64,000 nt of DNA, taken from assembly GCF_014773275.1 (NCBI RefSeq), contig NZ_JACWMW010000002.1, positions 620,001 through 684,000 on the forward strand, in the 5' to 3' direction. The position numbers and the translations under genes were made by a program. Shown piece after piece: positions 50,258 to 58,915 of this stretch. This DNA is from Mucilaginibacter rigui (GTDB lineage Bacteria > Bacteroidota > Bacteroidia > Sphingobacteriales > Sphingobacteriaceae). How positions within the stretch are numbered: position 1 is the first letter of the stretch; every line of letters starts with the position of its first letter. Under the pieces are notes generated by a model. That model saw only the letters and a list, made by a program, of their open reading frames with translations, was not told the DNA's origin and did not search any database.

Positions 50258-51691
50258 ATGAGCGCAACAACAGATAAATATGCTTTCGGTATGATAGGCT
50301 TGGGCGTAATGGGCCGTAGCTTATTACTTAATATAGCTGATCACGGTTATGCAGCTGCCGGTCACGATAAAGATGCTGAGAAAGTAGCTTCTTTAAATGA
50401 AGAGGCCGGCGACAGAAAAGTAAAGGGTTTTGGCGATGTAAAAGAGTTTATACAAAGCCTTAGCACGCCACGTGCCATTATGATGCTGGTACCTGCAGGT
50501 AAAATTGTAGATGCCGTAATTGAGGAACTTACCCCGCTTTTAGAAAAAGGTGATATTTTAATTGATGGCGGAAACTCACACTTTACCGACACCAACCGCC
50601 GGGTTGATGAATTAGAGGCAAAGGGCCTGCATTTCTTCGGCATGGGGGTATCTGGTGGTGAAGAAGGCGCACGCCGCGGCCCAAGCATGATGCCGGGCGG
50701 CGACAAAGACGCCTACAACGTAATGAAGCCGATATTTGAAGCCATTGCAGCCAAAGTAGATGGCGCTCCCTGCGTTACGTATATTGGTCCGGGTGCATCA
50801 GGTCACTTTGTTAAAATGGTGCACAACGGTATTGAGTACGGTATTATGCAATTGCTTGCCGAGACCTACGAGATCATGAAGAAAGGTCTGAAGCTTGATG
50901 GTGATGCCATCGGCAAAATATTTACCGACTGGAACAATGGCCGCCTGCAATCATTCCTTTTAGACATTACAAAGGATATTTTCGCCTTTAAAGCTCCCGG
51001 AACCGACCATTTGCTTTTGGATGATATTAAAGACGAGGCCCGTGCAAAAGGTACCGGCAAGTGGACATCGCAAAGCGCTATGGATCTGCAGGCACCTATC
51101 CCAACAGTAGATAGTGCCGTTGAAATGCGCGACCTGTCAAAATACAAAACCTTACGTACAAAAGCAGCGGCCATTTATAGTAAGAGTGAGAACCAAACTA
51201 TTGATGGTAATGTAGACGAGTTGTTAACCGCTTTAGAGCAGGCTTTCTACTTCACCATGATCATCAGCTACTCACAGGGCATGCACATGCTGTCGCTTGC
51301 CTCTGCCGAATATAAATACGATCTGAAGCTTGACGAGATAGCCAAGATCTGGAGAGGCGGGTGTATCATCCGTTCTAAATTCCTGGAAAACATTTACGGC
51401 GCGTTTGGTAAGGATAAGGGCCTTGAGCACTTATTGTTAGATGGTGATGTTGCCGAATTGGTTAAAGGCACACTTCCGGGCGTCCGTAAAATAGTTTCAT
51501 CGGCGGTTAACGCGGGTATCGCAATACCGGCCTATGCAGCGTCTTTAGAATATTTTGACAATTTCCGTAACGAAAGGATGCCATCAAACCTAACACAGGC
51601 GCAACGCGACTACTTTGGCGCGCATACCTACGAACTGATAGGTAAAGAAGGCACGTTCCATACGCAATGGGCACCGGTTGACGATAAATAA
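50258..51691 (+). CDS. gnd: 6-phosphogluconate dehydrogenase, decarboxylating
   Basis: Gnd oxidises and decarboxylates 6-phosphogluconate to ribulose 5-phosphate with NADP. The 477 residues show the nucleotide loop GLGVMGRSLLLNIADHGY, LIDGGNSHFTDTNRR, GVSGGEEGARRGPSMMPGG and KMVHNGIEYGIMQLLAE (catalytic Lys) and the C-terminal domain with WRGGCIIRSKFLENI. Full-length. It follows the HAD gene with one base between them. A repeat of AAGA/TCTT words lies past its stop, before zwf. Confidence 0.96.
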   Translation: MSATTDKYAFGMIGLGVMGRSLLLNIADHGYAAAGHDKDAEKVASLNEEAGDRKVKGFGDVKEFIQSLSTPRAIMMLVPAGKIVDAVIEELTPLLEKGDILIDGGNSHFTDTNRRVDELEAKGLHFFGMGVSGGEEGARRGPSMMPGGDKDAYNVMKPIFEAIAAKVDGAPCVTYIGPGASGHFVKMVHNGIEYGIMQLLAETYEIMKKGLKLDGDAIGKIFTDWNNGRLQSFLLDITKDIFAFKAPGTDHLLLDDIKDEARAKGTGKWTSQSAMDLQAPIPTVDSAVEMRDLSKYKTLRTKAAAIYSKSENQTIDGNVDELLTALEQAFYFTMIISYSQGMHMLSLASAEYKYDLKLDEIAKIWRGGCIIRSKFLENIYGAFGKDKGLEHLLLDGDVAELVKGTLPGVRKIVSSAVNAGIAIPAYAASLEYFDNFRNERMPSNLTQAQRDYFGAHTYELIGKEGTFHTQWAPVDDK

Positions 51692-51694
51692 AAG

Positions 51695-51776
51695 AGACAA
51701 GAAATCAAGACGCAAGAACCAAGACATAAGGAAGAATACTCTTGCTTCCTGCTTCTTAAATTCTTGCTTCAAAAAA
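51695..51776. repeat. AAGAATCAAGA inverted repeat, copy 2
   Basis: Words AAGAAATCAAGACGCAAGAACC on the left pair imperfectly with TTGCTTCCTGCTTCTTAAATTC on the right. Same family as 47034-47080 but more degraded. It lies between gnd and zwf. Confidence 0.5.
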
Positions 51777-51783
51777 ACATATC

Positions 51784-53301
51784 ATGAGTAGTAACAGCAC
51801 AAAATCCGAGCCTACCATTTTTATCATATTTGGTGGTACGGGCGACTTAAACTCCCGCAAAATTGCACCGGCATTATATAACCTGTTTTTAGACGGGTGG
51901 ATGCCAAACCAATTCTCTATCATCGGCACCGGTCGCACAAAACTGACCGACGAACAGTTCAGGACCAATTTGCATAACGATATCGACCAGTTTTCGCGCA
52001 GTGGTAAAGCCGACGCCAAGAAATGGGCCGAATTTGAAAAAAGCATCTATTATCAGGTTTCTGACGCTACCGACGCCGAGACCTATAAAGAGTTTGGTAA
52101 ACGCATTGATGCGCATAATAAGGAATGGAAAACCACCGCAAACGTATTATTCTACCTTGCGGTAGCGCCAAACTTCTTCCCGATCATTGCCTCTAACATA
52201 TCAAAAGCCAAATTGGCTGAGGATAAACAAAAGGTGCGCATCATTATCGAAAAACCTTTTGGCCACGACCTGGAAACAGCAAAAGAACTGAACGAATTGC
52301 TTAAAGGCATTTTTGATGAGTGCCAGATCTATCGTATCGACCACTATTTAGGTAAAGAAACCGTTCAAAACATCATGGCCTTCCGCTTTGCTAACTCTAT
52401 AATGGAGCCCCTGTGGAACCGTAACTATATTGAGCACGTGCAAATCTCGGTTACCGAACAGCTGGGTGTTGAAGAACGCGGCGATTATTACGATGGCTCG
52501 GGCGCTATGCGCGATATGATCCAGAACCACTTGTTGCAATTGCTTTGCCACATAGCTATGGAACCGCCTGTTAGCTTTAATGCCGATGAAGTACGTGACC
52601 GTAAGGTTGATGTATTGAAGGCTATGCGTAAGTTCACCCCTGAGGATGTACGTAATTCGGCTGTTAGGGGCCAGTACGGCAGCGGATGGATGAAAGGTAA
52701 AGAAGTGCCCGGCTACCGCGAAGAGCCAAAGGTTGATCCGCAATCAAACACCGAAACCTTTGCCGCCATTAAATTCTTTATTGATAACTGGCGCTGGCAG
52801 GGTGTTCCGTTTTACCTGCGTACAGGTAAACGCATGCACCAGTCGTCGTCTGTTATTACCATCCAATTTAAGGATGTGCCGCATTTAATATTCCCTACCG
52901 AAGCAGCCGAAAGCTGGCAGCAAAACAGGCTCATCATCAGCATACAGCCCGAAATGAGCATCCGCTTACAGGTACAGGCCAAACGCCCTGGTATTGATAT
53001 GGTACTGAACGCGGTTGATATGGTGTTCGACTATAAAGGCACCTATACCAACCAGGCTCCGGAAGCTTATGAAACCCTGATACTGGATACCATGATGGGT
53101 GACCAAACCCTGTTTATGCGTGGCGACCAGGTAGAAGCTGCATGGGAACTGGTAATGCCGATACTAAGCACCTGGCAAAATAAAAAGAGCCTGAATTTCC
53201 CTAACTATAGCGCCGACTCATGGGGCCCTGAATCTGCCGAGGCATTAATTGCCCGCGACGGGTTCAATTGGTTCACCCTGCCTGTTAACGGTAAAAAGTA
53301 A
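51784..53301 (+). CDS. zwf: Glucose-6-phosphate dehydrogenase
   Basis: Zwf oxidises glucose 6-phosphate to 6-phosphogluconolactone with NADP and starts the oxidative pentose phosphate pathway. The 505 residues show FGGTGDLNSRKIAPALYNL (Rossmann loop), IYRIDHYLGKETVQNIMAFRFAN (catalytic His and Lys), and AVEMRD-like C-terminal segments. The stop TAA shares its last A with the ATG of pgl, so the two are translationally coupled. Together with pgl and gnd it forms the complete oxidative branch. Confidence 0.96.
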   Translation: MSSNSTKSEPTIFIIFGGTGDLNSRKIAPALYNLFLDGWMPNQFSIIGTGRTKLTDEQFRTNLHNDIDQFSRSGKADAKKWAEFEKSIYYQVSDATDAETYKEFGKRIDAHNKEWKTTANVLFYLAVAPNFFPIIASNISKAKLAEDKQKVRIIIEKPFGHDLETAKELNELLKGIFDECQIYRIDHYLGKETVQNIMAFRFANSIMEPLWNRNYIEHVQISVTEQLGVEERGDYYDGSGAMRDMIQNHLLQLLCHIAMEPPVSFNADEVRDRKVDVLKAMRKFTPEDVRNSAVRGQYGSGWMKGKEVPGYREEPKVDPQSNTETFAAIKFFIDNWRWQGVPFYLRTGKRMHQSSSVITIQFKDVPHLIFPTEAAESWQQNRLIISIQPEMSIRLQVQAKRPGIDMVLNAVDMVFDYKGTYTNQAPEAYETLILDTMMGDQTLFMRGDQVEAAWELVMPILSTWQNKKSLNFPNYSADSWGPESAEALIARDGFNWFTLPVNGKK

Positions 53302-54026
53302 TGGATATGAAGCTGAATATTTTTAAAACAGATACCGAAGTACTAGCCGCCCTGGCTGCCTACTTTGCAGATGCCGCTAAACAGGCCATAGAAGCCCGTG
53401 ACCGCTTTAGCGTGGCACTGAGCGGCGGTAGCTCGCCCAAAAAATTACACGAGCTGCTGGCCAGTGAATACCGCGATAAAATTGAATGGAATAAAGTGTA
53501 CTTCTTTTTTGGCGATGAACGCGATGTGCCGCTAACAGATTCGCAAAGCAATTACCTGATGGCCAAGCAAACGCTGTTTGATCCGCTGGGGATAGATCCA
53601 TCGCATGTTTATGCTGTGCAAACACCCCTGGGCGCCGAAGAGGCCGCGAAAGATTACACCCGCCACCTCGACCATTTTTTTGATGGTGAGAGCGCTTCTT
53701 TCGATCTGATCATACTTGGCCTTGGCGATAACTCGCATACCGCGTCACTGTTCCCGCATACCTCTGTTTTAACAGACGAAAGCGCATCGGTGCAGGCGTT
53801 ATACATCGACGAAGTAAAAATGAACCGCATTACCTTTACCGCCCCGCTGATCAACAACGCGCACCATATCGCGTTTTTGGTATATGGCGCAGGCAAGGCC
53901 GAAGCTGTAAAGCATATCCTTGAAGACAAAAAAGACATTCAGGAGTACCCCGCCCAACTCATTGAGGGCAAAGACCTGCAATGGTTTTTAGACGAACCCT
54001 CAGCCGGCAAGCTGGCAAATAAATAA
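53301..54026 (+). CDS. pgl: 6-phosphogluconolactonase
   Basis: Pgl (DevB type) hydrolyses 6-phosphogluconolactone to 6-phosphogluconate. The 241 residues show ALSGGSSPKKLHELLA, VYFFFGDERDVPLTDSQSNYLMAKQTLFD and LIILGLGDNSHTASLFPHTS (catalytic His). It overlaps zwf by one base. The cluster ends here with a strong terminator (54033-54055). Confidence 0.94.
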   Translation: MDMKLNIFKTDTEVLAALAAYFADAAKQAIEARDRFSVALSGGSSPKKLHELLASEYRDKIEWNKVYFFFGDERDVPLTDSQSNYLMAKQTLFDPLGIDPSHVYAVQTPLGAEEAAKDYTRHLDHFFDGESASFDLIILGLGDNSHTASLFPHTSVLTDESASVQALYIDEVKMNRITFTAPLINNAHHIAFLVYGAGKAEAVKHILEDKKDIQEYPAQLIEGKDLQWFLDEPSAGKLANK

Positions 54027-54032
54027 AACAAG

Positions 54033-54055
54033 GAAGCCTCCGATTTGGAGGCTTC
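54033..54055 (+). terminator. Terminator of the pentose phosphate cluster
   Basis: GAAGCCTCC and GGAGGCTTC form a 9-bp stem with a 5-base loop, followed by TGTTTT. Confidence 0.8.
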
Positions 54056-54063
54056 TGTTTTAA

Positions 54064-54097
54064 CATTCCCTTCTTGAGAGGATAAGGGGTGTATTAG
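54064..54097. repeat. Degenerate DUF559-array repeat end
   Basis: TTCCCTTCTTGAGAGGATAAGGGGTGTATTAG is a decayed form of the CCCCTCTTGAGAGGGGTTAGGGGTGTGTTAG unit found in intact copies from 54227. It lies just past the pgl terminator. Confidence 0.6.
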
Positions 54098-54098
54098 C

Positions 54099-54120
54099 GT
54101 TCACGTTCACTGCCGTGAAC
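54099..54120. repeat. GTTCAC palindrome, copy 2
   Basis: The exact reverse complement of 29671-29692 (22 bases), including GTTCACTGCCGTGAAC. Confidence 0.7.
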
Positions 54121-54226
54121 ATCTGTGAATATGTTTAGCAATCTAATAATCAGATCATTGAATAAATACCCCTGGCGATATAGTATCACCATGGGGGTGG
54201 ATAAAATTTATATTGCTGGATAATAG

Positions 54227-54360
54227 CCATAGTTCCCCTCTTGAGAGGGGTTAGGGGTGTGTTAGTGAACAGGCAAATGATCCTTCATTAACACACCCCA
54301 TGAAGGGTAGTGCGTTTTGTTTTTTTGTGCTGCCCCTCTCAAGAGGGGATCGATGAGCCT
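54227..54360. repeat. DUF559-array element, copy b
   Basis: A full unit: CCCCTCTTGAGAGGGG hairpin at 54235-54250, then TTAGGGGTGTGTTA, its reverse complement TAACACACCCC about 23 bases later, and the reverse-complement hairpin CCCCTCTCAAGAGGGG at 54333-54348, then GATCGATGAGC. The DUF559 gene begins its stop 11 bases past it. Confidence 0.85.
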
Positions 54361-54371
54361 GTGCTTGTATG

Positions 54372-54752
54372 TTATGGATCAATAGTGTGTTCTACAACAT
54401 GTTTTTCAATTGTCCTTAATACATTGGCCATATCTTTTCTAACTTCCATTTCAGTAAACCGAAGTATTGTCAGGTCGTACACTGCAAGTTCGGTTTCCCT
54501 TACTGTATCCAGTTTGTCTTGCTCTTCATGGTCATGATAATGGCCGTCTATCTCAATTATTAAACCTAATTCGTAGCAATAAAAATCTACAATGTAATTT
54601 AATAAGGGCTTTTGCCGATGAAAATCAAAACCACACATCTGTTTGTTTCTAAGCTCTTTCCACAATAAAACTTCGCCAAGCGTGCTATCATTCCTGAGGT
54701 TACGTGCCAGTTGTTTTAGGTTTTGGTTATATGGTATTAGCTGTCGCTTCAT
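54372..54752 (-). CDS. DUF559 (Vsr-fold) nuclease-like protein
   Basis: A 126-residue protein of the DUF559 family, which shares the fold of very-short-patch repair endonuclease (Vsr) and PD-(D/E)XK nucleases. LARNLRNDSTLGEVLLWKELR is the N-terminal signature, followed by FDFHRQKPLLNYIVDFYC (Asp56) and LIIEIDGHYHD (Glu67, Asp69), the probable metal residues. It has no secretion signal and is predicted cytoplasmic. It is enclosed by copies of one palindromic repeat family on both sides, with less than 60 bases to each. No partner gene lies with it. This resembles the RAYT/REP layout with a nuclease in place of the transposase; function in the cell is unknown. Confidence 0.88.
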   Translation of the reverse strand: MKRQLIPYNQNLKQLARNLRNDSTLGEVLLWKELRNKQMCGFDFHRQKPLLNYIVDFYCYELGLIIEIDGHYHDHEEQDKLDTVRETELAVYDLTILRFTEMEVRKDMANVLRTIEKHVVEHTIDP

Positions 54753-54800
54753 TAAATACTACTCCACGAAAGTTACTATTTTCTGATTATTTATACGACA

Positions 54801-54931
54801 CCATAGTTCTGCGCTCGCAAGAGTTAGGTGTATTAACTAATTACTTCAATAACACACCCCATGAAAGGTAGTGCTTTTTGTTCTTTTGTGCTGCCCCTCT
54901 CAAGAGGGGATCGAAGCAAATGTTTTGTACG
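54801..54931. repeat. DUF559-array element, copy c
   Basis: Left hairpin decayed (CCATAGTTCTGCGCTCGCAAGAG) but the TAACACACCCC arm and the right CCCCTCTCAAGAGGGG hairpin are intact. It ends GATCGAAGCAAATGTTTTGTACG. It lies just upstream of the DUF559 gene start side. Confidence 0.8.
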
Positions 54932-55075
54932 CCATAGTTCCCCTCTTGAGAGGGGTTAGGGGTGTGTTAGTGAACATGCAAATGATCCTTCATTAACACA
55001 CCCCATTAAAGGTAGTGCTTTTTGTTCTTTTGTGCTGCCCCTCTTAAGAGGGGATCGAAGCAAATGTTTTGTACG
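54932..55075. repeat. DUF559-array element, copy d
   Basis: A complete 144-base unit with both hairpins (CCCCTCTTGAGAGGGG and CCCCTCTTAAGAGGGG). It matches copy b closely except for the right tail. Confidence 0.85.
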
Positions 55076-55125
55076 CCATAGTTCCCCTCTCGAGAGGGGT
55101 TAGGGGTGTGTTAGTGCGTATGTGG
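55076..55125. repeat. DUF559-array element, copy e (partial)
   Basis: Starts CCATAGTTCCCCTCTCGAGAGGGG, with a CG centre in the hairpin, and stops after GTGTGTTAGTGCG. The right half is missing. Confidence 0.75.
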
Positions 55126-55257
55126 CGTAAACCCTTTCCCAACCCGTCATGCCGAATTGAGGTCGGGATCTCTCATGCAAAGTGAGCCAGTATGATAATC
55201 TGCCCGCTCATTGCCGCGGAGGCTACTTAACTTACGTAACTAATACTATTTGTCCCT

Positions 55258-55386
55258 GTCATTTTTAACGAGGTACGAGGAGAAATCTTTTACAATCAAC
55301 CAGCGAACTTTGCTTAAACGATGCATGGTGTAAAAGATTTCTCCTCACCCCATTGCGCAGCCCTTCCCGGGTTCGTTCGAAATGAC
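55258..55386. repeat. Palindromic repeat, GTCATTTCGAA family, copy 2
   Basis: Ends GTCATTTTTAACGAG and CGTTCGAAATGAC, with a perfect 17-bp inner stem at 55277-55293 and 55330-55346 (GAGGAGAAATCTTTTAC). It shares GCGAACTTTGC and the ACAACGGGGGG tail with 6791-6886. Confidence 0.8.
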
Positions 55387-55427
55387 AACGGGGGGAGTAC
55401 AAATTGGATAATTGAATCGGCACCGTT

Positions 55428-58400
55428 TTATTCAACGCCATCCTCCCCTTCAGCAACTTCTAACAAGCCATCCGGTTGTTTAAAATTGCTTTTTACGAAG
55501 TGGCACCAATCGCATTCTTTTTTGCCGCAGCCGGTGTTAAAATCGTGGGCCATTATCTTTTGGTAAACGGTGGTTATTTGCCCGGTAACGTCTTCAATAT
55601 CCTCGGGGGTTATCACAACTTTTGCCTTGTAATACTCGCCTTCCTTTTCGGGTTCTACAAAATCAAAAATGGTGTTTACCACTTCCCAATCGTTGGTGCG
55701 GTCGTTATCAACCAGTATCTTGTAAAACACCGCCTGGCGCCAGTAGTCGCCACCATTGGGGTCATCGGTAGTCGGGCGTTCCAGTTTTGGTTTGGCGTTG
55801 CGTACGCGGCCTGTTTTATAATCAACCACGGTTACCTGCTTGCCGTCAAACTCCATTTTATCCAGGTTACCTTTTATAGGCACGCCCTGCACTTCAATGT
55901 TTTTAATGCTGCGCTCGGTTAGGGCTACCTTGTTCCAGGTGGGTACATTCTGTTCGTAATAAGCCGGCAGGATCTTATCGCCATAAGCCATCCGGGTTTT
56001 AAATTCATCCCTGGTGAACGAATCGCGGTTGCGGGCCATATACCAGCCAAATTCCTTTAAAAACTCTTCGGTGGATATGAACTCATCGTTATTGTCTTTA
56101 AGCCTCCTGAAGGCTTTATTTAGCGCCCAGTGGACAGCCTGCCCAAAGGTAGCCGACGGGCTTTTACCCGATGGCACCCTGATGAGGCACTGGAAGTAAA
56201 ACCGCAGCGGGCAATCCAGGTAATTATTCAGGTGCGTAACCGATAGGGTGTAGTTTTGCAGCAGCTGGTTAATGTAATTATGATCAAGCAGTTCAACCAC
56301 CGGTTTATCGGCCTCGCTGAATTGCGTGGCGAAAAATTCCAGCATATCATCGCTGCTTACGTGGGGGTGTTTTACTTGCAGGTGCGTATCGGACAATATC
56401 TCGCCAATGAACTGTGAAGGCTCCTGATCTTTACCATTCTTATCCTTGCCCGAGTAGGAAATATTGAGGCATTGTTTTGAACGTGTAAGCGCCACGTAGA
56501 ACAACCTGCGCGATTCTTCTTTCTGGGCGATATCGTCAGATGCCGCCCTCGTCAGCGTATCAGGATAACTAAAGCCGGTATTGCGGCCCTTGCTGTCCCA
56601 TGTTTTTTTATCGCAGCCTATGAAGAACACGTGCTCAAACTCCAATCCTTTGGAGCCATGGGCGGTAAGGAAGTTGATGCCGTTATCAGAGAAGATCACC
56701 TTATTCAAATCCATCCTGATATTGTTTTTGCGCATCAGGTCGATAGTGGCGATCAGGTCGGGCAGTTTTATTTCGGGGTTCTTTCGGCTTTCGTCCTTCA
56801 GAAAATCGAAGAAGCTGGTTAGCATTTGCATATGCACGCCTTTATCCGGCTGTTGCATAATGTATTTGAGGATACCCATCTTCGCGATCACATTCTGAAA
56901 GAACTGCTGCAGGGTAACACTTACAGCGTCTTTAAGCAGCTCATCAATATCATTGATCAGGAACTTCATTTCCGTACCCGTTTGCTTGCTGAACAGGTCT
57001 GTTTGCGCGGCCAACTTTATTTCATGGATGTAACGGCGCATCGAAGTTTTAGGCAGGTTATTGCTTGCTGTACCAAAGTTTTCTTTTGATACCGCTATAC
57101 TGGCCTTGGCAATCTCGATAGGCGGTATGTTAAAGAAATCGTAATGCAGGATCTCGAATAACAATTCATCGCCGCTATATGGCGAATCCAGCTCCATAGA
57201 AAGGTAGCGCAATATGTTTATGATCTTCTCGCCGAAGGGGGTGGTAAGGATATCAATTTTGCGTTTGGTATTAACGGCAATATGCTGCGTATCTAAAAAG
57301 TGCAGCAATTCCTCTACCTGACTGTGGTTACGGTATATCACCGCTATTTCGCCGGGAGGGGTACCCGTTGTTACCAGTTTTTTTATCTGCAGGGCAACAT
57401 CAACCAGTTCCTGGCTTGGGTTTTCGTATTCGAATATAATGGGTTCAACAACCTCGCTGTTAAAGCGCGGGTGCGATGCCATCAGGTTTTTATCAAGCTT
57501 TAGCTGTGCGGTTAAACGCTCGTTGTTGTTGTTAATGAGCGCGCGCGAAATATCCAGGATATGCTGGTTAGAGCGATAGTTATGTTTCAACACTACGGTT
57601 TGCAGGGTGTCTACATAATCGCCGGCAAAATCAAGAATGTTCTTCATGTTTGCCCCCTGGAATTTGAATATCGACTGGTCGTCATCGCCCACCACAAACA
57701 CGTTGGGCGTTTCCCAGTAATTCAGCAAAAACCTAAGCAACTGGTTTTGCGACCCACTGGTATCCTGAAACTCATCCACCAGAATATACTGGTATCGTTC
57801 CTGGTAGCGGCGCAGTATCTCGTCGTTCTCGCGGAAGGCTTTCAGAACCCACAAGATCATGTCGTCATAATCATACCGGCCGCGGGCTTTCATTTTGGCA
57901 TCGTAGCGCTTATATTCGGCAACGGCGGCAAGCAGCTTCTCCATGGTCTCGGTAGCCTTGTCGATATCCTTTTGCTTGGGGTCGCCTGCTTTGATACCCG
58001 CTTTGGCATTTGCTTTTTTGTAAATGAACTCCTCGCGGTTGGGCAGGTCTTCCAAATATTCTTTTACCGCATCCCTGATCAGGTCTTCTGTCCAGTTCTC
58101 GGTTTTCATGGTCGAGAACAGTTTTTTCAATCTTGGGGCATCATAGTACCTGTCGCCGGTAAAGCGTTTCAGCAGGTGGTCGTTCTCAAACTCATCAATC
58201 AGTTCCTGGAAAAACATGGCAGATTCCAAATCAGACAGAGCCTCCAGATTCAGTTTGCCAAAATATTCCAGGTTCTCCTGGATGATCTCGTTACAAAACG
58301 CGTGGAAGGTGTAGATGTTAATGCGGTATGCATCCGGCCCTATAAATTCGAACAGGCGCTTACGCATCGCAACCGCACCCGCATCGGTATAAGTTAAGCA

Positions 58401-58601
58401 AAGGATCTCGCTTGGCAGGGCATCGGTATCGGATAATATTTTACCAATACGTGCGGCCAGGATCTGCGTTTTACCCGTACCCGGCCCGGCAACAACCAGC
58501 ACAGGGCCATCCATTTGGTTAACGGCAGCCAGCTGCTCGGGGTTTAATCCGGCCAGCGCTTCCTGAAATTTGGCGTTATATTTATTGAGTGGAGATTGCA
58601 T
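55428..58601 (-). CDS. UvrD-type helicase with Fe-S PD-(D/E)XK nuclease domain
   Basis: A 1057-residue DNA repair enzyme. It has a UvrD-like superfamily 1 helicase in front (Walker A at residues 36-45, VVAGPGTGKT; LVDEFQDTS; VVGDDDQSIFKFQGA; LTAHGSKGLEFEHVFFIG) and a C-terminal AddB-type nuclease: HWALNKAF, GNLDKMEFDGKQVTVVDYKTGR with catalytic Asp-Lys. Cysteines at LDCPLRFYFQC and C1025, C1030 and C1033 (GCGKKECDWCHF) form an AddB-like 4Fe-4S cage. Such single-chain enzymes resect double-strand ends. It begins 23 bases after the toxin gene. Confidence 0.92.
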   Translation of the reverse strand: MQSPLNKYNAKFQEALAGLNPEQLAAVNQMDGPVLVVAGPGTGKTQILAARIGKILSDTDALPSEILCLTYTDAGAVAMRKRLFEFIGPDAYRINIYTFHAFCNEIIQENLEYFGKLNLEALSDLESAMFFQELIDEFENDHLLKRFTGDRYYDAPRLKKLFSTMKTENWTEDLIRDAVKEYLEDLPNREEFIYKKANAKAGIKAGDPKQKDIDKATETMEKLLAAVAEYKRYDAKMKARGRYDYDDMILWVLKAFRENDEILRRYQERYQYILVDEFQDTSGSQNQLLRFLLNYWETPNVFVVGDDDQSIFKFQGANMKNILDFAGDYVDTLQTVVLKHNYRSNQHILDISRALINNNNERLTAQLKLDKNLMASHPRFNSEVVEPIIFEYENPSQELVDVALQIKKLVTTGTPPGEIAVIYRNHSQVEELLHFLDTQHIAVNTKRKIDILTTPFGEKIINILRYLSMELDSPYSGDELLFEILHYDFFNIPPIEIAKASIAVSKENFGTASNNLPKTSMRRYIHEIKLAAQTDLFSKQTGTEMKFLINDIDELLKDAVSVTLQQFFQNVIAKMGILKYIMQQPDKGVHMQMLTSFFDFLKDESRKNPEIKLPDLIATIDLMRKNNIRMDLNKVIFSDNGINFLTAHGSKGLEFEHVFFIGCDKKTWDSKGRNTGFSYPDTLTRAASDDIAQKEESRRLFYVALTRSKQCLNISYSGKDKNGKDQEPSQFIGEILSDTHLQVKHPHVSSDDMLEFFATQFSEADKPVVELLDHNYINQLLQNYTLSVTHLNNYLDCPLRFYFQCLIRVPSGKSPSATFGQAVHWALNKAFRRLKDNNDEFISTEEFLKEFGWYMARNRDSFTRDEFKTRMAYGDKILPAYYEQNVPTWNKVALTERSIKNIEVQGVPIKGNLDKMEFDGKQVTVVDYKTGRVRNAKPKLERPTTDDPNGGDYWRQAVFYKILVDNDRTNDWEVVNTIFDFVEPEKEGEYYKAKVVITPEDIEDVTGQITTVYQKIMAHDFNTGCGKKECDWCHFVKSNFKQPDGLLEVAEGEDGVE

Positions 58602-58624
58602 AATTGAATAGATGTGATGTTCGA

Positions 58625-58915
58625 CTAAAGATCGAACAAAGGCTCCTGCCTGTTATCCCAAAAGAATAAAATGTTTATTGAGTTTTCCTTCACCTCATAA
58701 AACATAGAGGTTTGTTTGGATATGATAGCCTGCCTTAAATCATGAGTTATCGATGCTCTAAATAAATAGGGTTGTTCAGCTATTAAACTTAAAATCTGCT
58801 GAACTCGTTTTACAAAGACACCTGCTTGTTTAAACCCCCATTTATCTTCAATGATCAGCACAATGGCATCAAAAGTTTCATGTGCTTCGTCCGTCCAATA
58901 AATGGCGTGGCTCAT
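58625..58915 (-). CDS. RelE/ParE-family toxin
   Basis: A 96-residue toxin of the RelE/ParE superfamily: TDEAHETFDAIVLIIEDKWGFKQA, then VQQILSLIAEQPYLFRAS and the last strands IISKQTSMFYEVKENSINILFFWDNRQEP. ParE proteins poison gyrase, RelE proteins cut mRNA; the family mark here favours ParE-like but is not decisive. The antitoxin gene lies just upstream and overlaps it by 4 bases. A helicase gene follows 23 bases later. Confidence 0.88.
   Translation of the reverse strand: MSHAIYWTDEAHETFDAIVLIIEDKWGFKQAGVFVKRVQQILSLIAEQPYLFRASITHDLRQAIISKQTSMFYEVKENSINILFFWDNRQEPLFDL

Larger units (their letters stand above)
54753..55427. other. Repeat-filled intergenic region, no gene
   Basis: 675 bases hold three direct copies of the DUF559-array unit (54801-55125) and a GTCATTTCGAA-family element (55258-55386). 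No coding region is supported. Confidence 0.8.

Noticed and set aside
54801..55125. Regular repeats resembling a CRISPR array
   Set aside because: Units are over 100 bases with internal hairpins, spacing varies from 131 to 144, no unique spacers and no cas genes.
55258..55456. 63-residue minus-strand frame over a repeat
   Set aside because: It lies inside the GTCATTTCGAA palindrome and has no protein-like features.
57561..58397. 278-residue open frame antisense to the helicase gene
   Set aside because: It is a shadow of the strongly supported helicase reading frame; the composition is typical of antisense frames.
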